Shown here piece after piece: positions 1-4,492 of a stretch of DNA of 14,285 bases (positions are counted from its first letter, which is position 1; each line of letters begins with the position of its first letter). Both the position numbers and the translations under genes were made by a program. Origin of the DNA: JADGNZ01 sp035995985 (GTDB lineage: Bacteria; Acidobacteriota; Thermoanaerobaculia; Gp7-AA8); NCBI GenBank assembly GCA_035995985.1, contig DASYJY010000237.1, forward strand, positions 1-14,285, written 5' to 3'. A model generated the notes under the pieces. The model made no database searches. It was given only the letters and a program-made list of their open reading frames with translations, and was not told the DNA's origin.

Positions 1-2
1 AC

Positions 3-254
3 GACGAGGCTGCGTGGGCGAAATTGAACGACGTTCGCGACACGCCCATCGAGACCTCGCTCGTTCTGCTCGAAACGCTGCACCAGCGCTGGGACACGAT
101 CCTGCGCGCGATGACCGATTCTGATTTCGAACGCACGCTCATGCATCCCGATCACGGCGTCATGACGCTCGACGCGCTCATTGCCATGTACGCGTGGCTC
201 GGCCGGCATCACGTCGGGCACATCACGTCATTGCGTTCGCGCAGCGGTTGGTGA
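3..254 (+). CDS. DinB/YfiT-like putative metal-dependent hydrolase or thiol transferase, C-terminal part
   Basis: The reading frame is open from the window edge and stops with TGA at 252-254, so only the last 83 residues are seen. They carry the C-terminal signature of the YfiT branch of the DinB superfamily: an LHQRW segment, an HPDHG segment, and the closing helix YAWLGRHHVGHI. In this family the two histidines of HHxxHI help bind a divalent metal in a four-helix bundle. YfiT-like proteins have been linked to bacillithiol or other thiol transfer, but the substrate cannot be read from this fragment. The gene converges on the PEBP gene, and the gap is filled almost exactly by a short repeat. 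The N-terminus, start codon and any upstream partner lie outside the window. Family assignment is from recalled motifs. Confidence 0.82.
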   Translation, partial: DEAAWAKLNDVRDTPIETSLVLLETLHQRWDTILRAMTDSDFERTLMHPDHGVMTLDALIAMYAWLGRHHVGHITSLRSRSGW

Positions 255-258
255 CGCT

Positions 259-287
259 TTTCTCCGCGCCTCCGCGTCTCCGCGTGA
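259..287. repeat. 29-bp dispersed repeat between convergent stop codons
   Basis: This GC-rich stretch is built from CTCCGCG-type units. It fills the gap between the stop codons of the DinB-like gene and the PEBP gene. Its reverse complement matches positions 6279-6307, inside the glycosyltransferase gene, at 28 of 29 bases. Repeats of this look are common intergenic elements in several soil phyla (recalled knowledge). A role as terminator or mobile element is inference. Confidence 0.7.
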
Positions 288-842
288 TCACTTCCCGTAC
301 ATCCCCACCAGTTTCGCCTGCGCGATCACATGCCCTTTGATCGCGTTCTCGAAATCATCGCGCCCCTGCGATGACGTCAGCGGAAGCGTGTTGTCGAGTG
401 CGTAGAGATCGAAGACGTAGTGGTGCACGCCACTCGGCGGACAGGGACTTCCCCACTTGCTCGTGCCGAAGCCGTTCAGCCCCTGGATCGTTCCGTCGGG
501 GATGAGGTCTCCTCCCTTGAACTCGGTCACGTTCGTGGGGATGTTCCAGACCAGCCAGTGCGTGAACGTGCCGTTCGGCGCGTCGGGGTCGGTCACCTCC
601 AGCGCGATGCTGTGCGCGGCCTGCGGCACGTTCGCGAATGTGAGCGGCGGGATCGCGCCCGCGCCGTTGCACGTGAACTGCGCCGGAATCGTCCCGCCAT
701 TCGCGAAGGCCGGACTGCTGATGGCCATCGCGCCGGTGGCCGGCGGCGGCTCCGAGGGCTTTCCGGGCGGCGGCACTTTCTTGTTCGGATTCATGCACGC
801 GAGGGTGAACGCCAGGATCAGTGCGATACGTGTGCTTCTCAT
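288..842 (-). CDS. PEBP / YbhB-YbcL family lipoprotein
   Basis: A 184-residue protein of the phosphatidylethanolamine-binding protein (RKIP/YbhB) family. Residues 1-16 form a lipoprotein signal ending TLAC, with Cys16 as the likely lipidated residue, followed by a Pro-rich linker at 19-36. The family core follows: SPAFANGG at 43-50, DPDAP at 85-89, HW at 95-96, and later SPCPPSGVHHYVFDLYALD. These correspond to the ligand-pocket motifs DPDAP and HW of the family. Bacterial members have no firmly established substrate. The start at 842 was chosen because the signal peptide begins there and GGAGG lies six bases upstream; the frame stays open further upstream, but that stretch is antisense to xdhC. 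The gene is divergent from xdhC with a 33-bp gap. Confidence 0.9.
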   Translation of the reverse strand: MRSTRIALILAFTLACMNPNKKVPPPGKPSEPPPATGAMAISSPAFANGGTIPAQFTCNGAGAIPPLTFANVPQAAHSIALEVTDPDAPNGTFTHWLVWNIPTNVTEFKGGDLIPDGTIQGLNGFGTSKWGSPCPPSGVHHYVFDLYALDNTLPLTSSQGRDDFENAIKGHVIAQAKLVGMYGK

Positions 843-875
843 CAACGTCCTCCGACGCGAAGCTACAATCGTTCC

Positions 876-1694
876 ATGCCCACGTTCTTCGACACGATGA
901 GTGAGTTGATGGCGGCCGAAACGCCCTTCGTCGCCGTCACGGTCGTCGACACGATGGGCAGCGCGCCGCAGGACCGCGGCGCAAAGATGATCGTCACGTC
1001 CGAAGGGCTCCACTTCGGAACCGTCGGCGGCGGCAAGGTCGAGACCAAGGCGATTGCCGAGTCTCAGGCGATGCTTCGCGGCGAAACGCCCGAGACCACC
1101 AGGTTCGCTCAGTGGAGCCTCAACAAAGACGTCGGCATGACCTGCGGCGGCATCGTCAAACTCTTCTTCGAATCGCACAACGTCGGCCGCTGGAAGATCG
1201 TCGTCTTCGGAGCCGGCCATGTTGCCAACGCCGTCGTCAATCTGCTCATTCATCTCGACTGCGCCGTCACCTGCATCGATCCGCGCGAGGAGTGGCTGGC
1301 GAAACTGCCGGAATCACCGAAGCTCACGAAGGTGATCACGTCCGACATGCCGTCGATCGTGAAGACGCTGCCCGACGATGCCTTCGTCGTGTTGATGACG
1401 ATGGGGCACACCACCGACAAGCCGATCCTCCTCGAGATCCTCCGCACTCGCACCTTCCCGTTCCTCGGCGTGATCGGCAGCGACGCGAAAGCGAACATCC
1501 TGCGGCGCGACATCGCCGAGGCGGGGTTGCCGGAGGAGGCGAAGGGGGCGTTCTATTGCCCTATCGGCCTTTCGATCGGGACGAACCACCCTTACGAGAT
1601 TGCGGTGAGCGTGGCCGCGCAATTGATCGAGGTGCGGGATGCGCGGCTTGCCTCACGCTCTGTTTCAGCAAGTCCAGATTCATCGCCTCGGTGA
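876..1694 (+). CDS. xdhC: XdhC/CoxI-family molybdoenzyme maturation protein
   Basis: A 272-residue protein with both halves of the XdhC family. The N-terminal XdhC/CoxI domain includes GSAPQDRGAKM at 28-38, FGTVGGGKVE at 47-56 and MTCGG at 88-92. The C-terminal Rossmann-like domain begins with IVVFGAGHVANAV at about 108-120 and continues with GHTTDKPIL, FLGVIGSDAKA and IGLSIGTNHPYEIAVS. Family members bind molybdenum cofactor and help its sulfuration and insertion into xanthine dehydrogenase-type enzymes. No such enzyme gene is in the window, so its client is unknown. The frame is open upstream to 420, but that part is antisense to the PEBP gene, so the ATG at 876 is preferred. Homology appears to end near residue 255; the last roughly 20 residues overlap the opposite-strand small gene and may not be conserved. 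Confidence 0.88.
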   Translation: MPTFFDTMSELMAAETPFVAVTVVDTMGSAPQDRGAKMIVTSEGLHFGTVGGGKVETKAIAESQAMLRGETPETTRFAQWSLNKDVGMTCGGIVKLFFESHNVGRWKIVVFGAGHVANAVVNLLIHLDCAVTCIDPREEWLAKLPESPKLTKVITSDMPSIVKTLPDDAFVVLMTMGHTTDKPILLEILRTRTFPFLGVIGSDAKANILRRDIAEAGLPEEAKGAFYCPIGLSIGTNHPYEIAVSVAAQLIEVRDARLASRSVSASPDSSPR

Positions 1695-1806
1695 CCAGCG
1701 CCCGCATCGTCTCCGACGCGTTCTTCTTCGACTTCAACCACGCCACCTGCGACGGCGTCAAAAACACCGCCACCCGCTCCGTCTTCTTCTCTTTCGCTGC
1801 GGCCAT
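1561..1806 (-). CDS. Small ribbon-helix-helix-like protein (hypothetical)
   Basis: An 81-residue reading frame with GAGGT about six bases before its ATG. Residues 1-52 look like a real protein: a charged start, a strand-like ERVAVFLT, then helices TPSQVAWLKSKK and NASETMRALVTEAMN. This pattern fits a ribbon-helix-helix (CopG/Arc-like) DNA-binding protein. From about residue 55 onward the sequence turns Arg/Ser/Pro-rich and is simply antisense to the 3' end of xdhC, so the tail may be read-through into non-conserved sequence after loss of an earlier stop. It is divergent from the phosphoesterase gene with a 31-bp gap. No toxin-like gene is adjacent, so an antitoxin role is not supported; an autonomous small regulator is possible. 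Alternative: a non-coding stretch with a fortuitous frame. Confidence 0.55.
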   Translation of the reverse strand: MAAAKEKKTERVAVFLTPSQVAWLKSKKNASETMRALVTEAMNLDLLKQSVRQAAHPAPRSIARPRSPQSRKGGSSRSKGR

Positions 1807-1837
1807 CGATTACCTCGAAGCAGATATTGTGCACTGG

Positions 1838-2338
1838 ATGCGCATCGGTGTTATCGCCGACACCCACGGACTGCTTCGTCCCGAGGCGGTGGAAACGCTG
1901 CGCGGAGTCGACGCGATCGTGCATGCGGGCGACGTCGGCGGAGCGCATGTACTCGAAGGATTACGTGAGCTCGCGCCGCTGACCTACGTCGAAGGCAACA
2001 ACGACGATGGCGAAGGCACCGACATCGTCCGCGTCACCATCGGCGGCCTGCGAATTCTGCTGACGCACATCCTGCCGCGTCCTCACAAGCCCGACCGGCG
2101 CGTCGTCGACTCGCTGCGCGCGAGTCCGGCGGAGATCGTCATCTTCGGCCACAGCCACCTGCCGCACGACGAGATCATCGACGGCATCCGCTACTTCAAT
2201 CCCGCCAGCGCAGGACCGCGACGATTCGACTATCCAGTTTCCGTCGGCATCATCGACGACGGCCGCGCGATGCACGTCGCGCTCGATGAACGTTCGAAAG
2301 CCGCGCTCGTGAAGCGAATGAATCAACTCAAAAGCTGA
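1838..2338 (+). CDS. YfcE/MJ0936-type metallophosphoesterase
   Basis: A 166-residue single-domain calcineurin-like phosphoesterase. The dimetal ligands are all visible: DTH at 8-10, HAGD at 29-32, GNND at 53-56 (GNCD or GNHD in many relatives), TH at 76-77 and GHSH at 104-107. Length and motif order match the YfcE/MJ0936 subfamily, which shows Mn- or Ni-dependent phosphodiesterase activity on model substrates; the natural substrate is not settled. The start at 1838 puts the first beta strand (MRIGVIADTH) directly at the N-terminus, as in the family. The long upstream open frame covers xdhC and the small RHH-like gene in other frames and is not coding. The gene converges on gvpK across a hairpin repeat. 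Confidence 0.9.
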   Translation: MRIGVIADTHGLLRPEAVETLRGVDAIVHAGDVGGAHVLEGLRELAPLTYVEGNNDDGEGTDIVRVTIGGLRILLTHILPRPHKPDRRVVDSLRASPAEIVIFGHSHLPHDEIIDGIRYFNPASAGPRRFDYPVSVGIIDDGRAMHVALDERSKAALVKRMNQLKS

Positions 2339-2393
2339 TCACCACAGAGGGCACAAAGGGAGTCCTCAGTGTCCTCTGTGCCTCTGTGGTGAT
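2338..2393. repeat. Hairpin-forming CACAGAGG-type intergenic repeat
   Basis: Two arms (2338-2359 and 2373-2393) built from CACAGAGG units pair almost perfectly, with one bulged G and one A/G mismatch around a 13-nt loop. The element lies between the convergent stops of the phosphoesterase and gvpK. It could act as a bidirectional transcription stop, although neither side has a clear T-run. It may instead be a dispersed palindrome of the kind scattered through many soil-bacterial genomes. Confidence 0.7.
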
Positions 2394-2399
2394 TCGCAT

Positions 2400-2723
2400 T
2401 CACTCCAGCGTCTTGATCGGACCCAACTTCAGATTCAAATCGTCATCCGCGAGCCCGAACACCTGCTTCATCTCGGACATCTTTTCTTCAAGCTTCATCA
2501 ACGCGGAACCGAGCCGTTCGATCTCTTCGTCAGACAGAGTCCCCGCATCCATGCGGCGCAACGCCTGCTTTTCCAGCAGCCGCCGCACCAGCTCGATGAT
2601 CGACAACACCAGCCGCGCCAGTCCGTTCTCGACGATGTCGGAATCGGCAGCGATGCGGTCGGGGATCGTTGACTCCGTAAACGTCAGCGACGCGCGCAGC
2701 CGCTCTTCGTCATTCGTGATCAT
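2400..2723 (-). CDS. gvpK: Gas vesicle protein GvpK
   Basis: A 107-residue protein matching GvpK along most of its length: GLARLVLSIIELVRRLLEKQALRRM, then LSDEEIERLGSALMKLEEKM, then FGLADDDLNLKLGP. The middle helical segment and the DLNL(K)LGP ending are the family's hallmarks. GvpK is an accessory protein needed for gas vesicle formation in several hosts; its exact role is not established. It is last in a four-gene minus-strand operon. Its ATG lies inside the end of the preceding gene (14-nt overlap), with a good GGAGGT about eight bases upstream, so translation is likely coupled. Length is within the usual range (about 90-120 residues). Confidence 0.92.
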   Translation of the reverse strand: MITNDEERLRASLTFTESTIPDRIAADSDIVENGLARLVLSIIELVRRLLEKQALRRMDAGTLSDEEIERLGSALMKLEEKMSEMKQVFGLADDDLNLKLGPIKTLE

Positions 2724-3351
2724 CGGCGAAAACCTCCAGCGGCCACGGCCCGGAAAGGAGAAACGGAACGGATGGGAAATCGCGTTTCAACGCGAAGCCG
2801 GCATCGTTGATCGCAGCTACTGACTCGCGTTTCACGAGCGCCGCGAATTCGAGCGATGACGTATCGCGATTCGACCAGCGATGCTTCACCGCCAGCGGCT
2901 CGAGCGTCTCATCGACTGCGTTCCGAAACTCCGGCGTAACGTCCGTGGAACGTGTGGCTTCGTGCAACGCGCGAATGTACGCGGCTCCCGAATCGAAATC
3001 GCGACGATCGGGCCGCGCACGTGGCGCGGCGGCGGCAACTTTCAAAGTCATCTCGACGTGATCTCGAAATTCGTTCAGTACCCGCCGCCATCGATCGATG
3101 TGCGCCGCACATTTGGCAATCGCGTCGGCGCCGCCATGCGCAGTGAAGCCGTATCGAATCGCGACGAACGTCGCTCGATCCAACAATGCCGCGCGCGTTT
3201 TCGCGACGCGCAGCAGCAGATCGCGATCGCCGAGTGGCTGCGAGTCGTCGACTTGCATTCCGCTCAACCACAGATCGCTCACCGCAATCGCCTCGACCAT
3301 CGGCTCGATGTCGTTGCGTTCCCGATGCGCGCCGATCACGACGAGCTTCAT
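2710..3351 (-). CDS. Second GvpF/GvpL-like gas vesicle protein, diverged
   Basis: A 213-residue protein. Its C-terminal ending LLSGPWPLEVFADD corresponds to the GPWPPYxF ending of GvpF/GvpL, and a central stretch (AALLDRATFVAIRYGF ... WRRVLNEFRDHVEMTLKV) aligns with the family's PLRFGTxF ... LxGKxEWxVKV region. The N-terminal part, normally VYGI/VYAV-like in GvpF/L, reads KLVVIGAHRERNDIEPMVEAI. GvpF and GvpL are accessory or minor proteins that bind GvpA and act in vesicle nucleation. The gene starts by an ATGA overlap with the preceding GvpA-superfamily gene and overlaps gvpK by 14 nt. A shorter and more diverged copy than the upstream GvpF/L. Whether it is F or L cannot be decided here. Confidence 0.8.
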   Translation of the reverse strand: MKLVVIGAHRERNDIEPMVEAIAVSDLWLSGMQVDDSQPLGDRDLLLRVAKTRAALLDRATFVAIRYGFTAHGGADAIAKCAAHIDRWRRVLNEFRDHVEMTLKVAAAAPRARPDRRDFDSGAAYIRALHEATRSTDVTPEFRNAVDETLEPLAVKHRWSNRDTSSLEFAALVKRESVAAINDAGFALKRDFPSVPFLLSGPWPLEVFADDHE

Positions 3352-3536
3352 TTGATCTGCTTCGGCTGCGAGGTGCGGATGATTGCGTCGACGTTCGCCA
3401 GCACGACGTTGAGGCCCAGGTAGAGGAGATCGACGTCGCCGATGGAGACGACGGCTTCGCCAGCGATGACCACGCCGCGGTCGAGCAGGTGGTCGAGCGT
3501 TTCGAGCAAGCTCAGTTCGTCGTCGGCGTCACTCAT
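3348..3536 (-). CDS. GvpA-superfamily gas vesicle protein, GvpS/GvpM-like
   Basis: A 62-residue protein that is nearly all the GvpA/J/M/S core: LSLLETLDHLLDRGVVIAGE, then AVVSIGDVDLLYLGLNVVLANVDAII. GvpA itself typically reads DRILDKGIVIDAW...VSLVGIELLAIEARIV. Here IAGE replaces the IDAW motif and DVDLLYLGL replaces GIELLAIEAR, which fits the minor S/M-type members better than the shell-forming GvpA. It overlaps the upstream GvpF/L gene by 8 nt (start nested in ATGAGTGA) and has GGTGA about six bases before its ATG, so it is translationally coupled. It is the only GvpA-superfamily gene in the window. Whether it can build a shell is unknown. Confidence 0.87.
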   Translation of the reverse strand: MSDADDELSLLETLDHLLDRGVVIAGEAVVSIGDVDLLYLGLNVVLANVDAIIRTSQPKQIK

Positions 3537-4332
3537 CGGATGTCACCGCGAACGTATACGGCGGCCACGGCCCCGTCAACGCAAGCGTCACGCCGTCGGC
3601 GGCGTAGCGCGCGGCGAGATCGTCGCGGAGTTCTTCCAGTCGCGCCTCTTCATCGCGTTCCAGCAGCACGTTGATCTGCGGAAACGCGCCCGAACGCTGC
3701 TGCCGCGTCTCGGCGACTGTGTCGCACGCGAGCTTGTCCATGACCTCGCGCTCGATCTCCGCCATCACCTGCTGCTCGGCCTCACGCGACGCCTTCTTCT
3801 TCTCGTCGTCCAACTTCTTCCGCAGCAGAAACGCCTTCCCCTCGGACGCCGACGCGATCTCCTCCGACAGCGCGCGCAGACTATCCACACGACGCACCAG
3901 CGCCTCGCTCCAAAGCTGCGGATCGAACTCAATCCGTAACGTCCACTCCTGCTTCCCGTCGAGGCGGTCGAGCAGTTTCGTGAATCGCGCGCCGTCATCT
4001 TCCAGATGCCGCCGCAGAGTTTCGTCCGAGGCAAACAGCGTGAACGCGCGCAACGGGATGATCGTCCCGCCGTGCATGAGCGAATTCATCACGCTCTGAT
4101 GCCGATAGCCGATCGCACCGAGCCATTCAACATCCTTGGCTCGCGCATCGATGACACCCTGCGAGAAACCGACATCGTCGACCGGCGTAACGAACGCCGC
4201 CAGCTCGCCAGCCGTGACGACCTCAATCACATCCGATCCATCGATCGCTTCCACCCGCTCCGGCAGCGGATGCGCGGCACGCGCGATGGCGTAGACATAG
4301 AGGATGTTCGGCATTCGCGCGAAGTCTGACAT
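3529..4332 (-). CDS. Gas vesicle protein GvpF/GvpL family
   Basis: A 267-residue protein with the GvpF/L signature end to end: ILYVYAIARA near the start, an EVVTAGELAAFVTPV segment, IIPLRAFTLFASDETLRRHL, then LDGKQEWTLRIEFD, a charged coiled-coil-like helix (EEIASASEGKAFLLRKKLDDEKKKA), and the ending LTGPWPPYTFAV. Known members interact with GvpA during vesicle nucleation. It is first in the four-gene gvp operon. The frame is open to 4488, but the extra N-terminus comes from a palindromic repeat (4383-4489), so it is excluded. The ATG at 4332 is preferred; ATG at 4314 is equally possible, since neither has a good ribosome site. F versus L cannot be decided from sequence alone. Confidence 0.9.
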   Translation of the reverse strand: MSDFARMPNILYVYAIARAAHPLPERVEAIDGSDVIEVVTAGELAAFVTPVDDVGFSQGVIDARAKDVEWLGAIGYRHQSVMNSLMHGGTIIPLRAFTLFASDETLRRHLEDDGARFTKLLDRLDGKQEWTLRIEFDPQLWSEALVRRVDSLRALSEEIASASEGKAFLLRKKLDDEKKKASREAEQQVMAEIEREVMDKLACDTVAETRQQRSGAFPQINVLLERDEEARLEELRDDLAARYAADGVTLALTGPWPPYTFAVTSDE

Positions 4333-4382
4333 ACGAGCCGCATCGCGTGTTCGTTCTCCGTCGGCTAAGCCGGCGTGTTCAA

Positions 4383-4489
4383 TGTGGCACAGACACTCTT
4401 GTCTGTGCTTGGTGATGCTCGGGAGAACTGCGACTATTTTCCCAGCTCCTGCCACTTGCGAAAGCACAGACAAGAGTGTCTGTGCCACA
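4383..4489. repeat. Paired palindrome element (REPIN/MITE-like), 28-bp perfect inverted arms
   Basis: Arms at 4383-4410 and 4462-4489 are perfect 28-bp reverse complements around a 51-nt spacer. Each arm also contains its own small hairpin: GCACAGACA and TGTCTGTGC around a CTCT loop. Spurious translations of the arms give peptides such as WHRHSCLC and TDKSVCAT, which I recall as recurring in mis-annotated proteins of several phyla. The element lies between the stop of the glycosyltransferase gene (4493) and the start of the gvp operon (4332). It could end transcription of the former. A REPIN-like origin is inference. Confidence 0.8.
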
Positions 4490-4492
4490 CAA

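Noticed and set aside
420..875. Upstream extension of the xdhC frame back to 420
   Set aside because: It runs antisense through the PEBP lipoprotein gene, is Arg-rich and has no family resemblance; the XdhC domain begins right after the ATG at 876.
843..1253. Upstream extension of the PEBP frame to 1253
   Set aside because: Low-complexity, antisense to conserved xdhC codons, while a signal peptide with a good ribosome site begins at 842.
1561..1806. Small RHH-like gene as the antitoxin of a toxin-antitoxin pair
   Set aside because: No toxin-like gene lies next to it on the same strand.
1112..1837. Upstream extension of the phosphoesterase frame
   Set aside because: Arg/His-rich shadow of xdhC; the conserved phosphoesterase starts at 1838.
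4333..4488. Extended N-terminus of the first GvpF/L gene
   Set aside because: It is translated palindrome-repeat DNA and lacks family resemblance.
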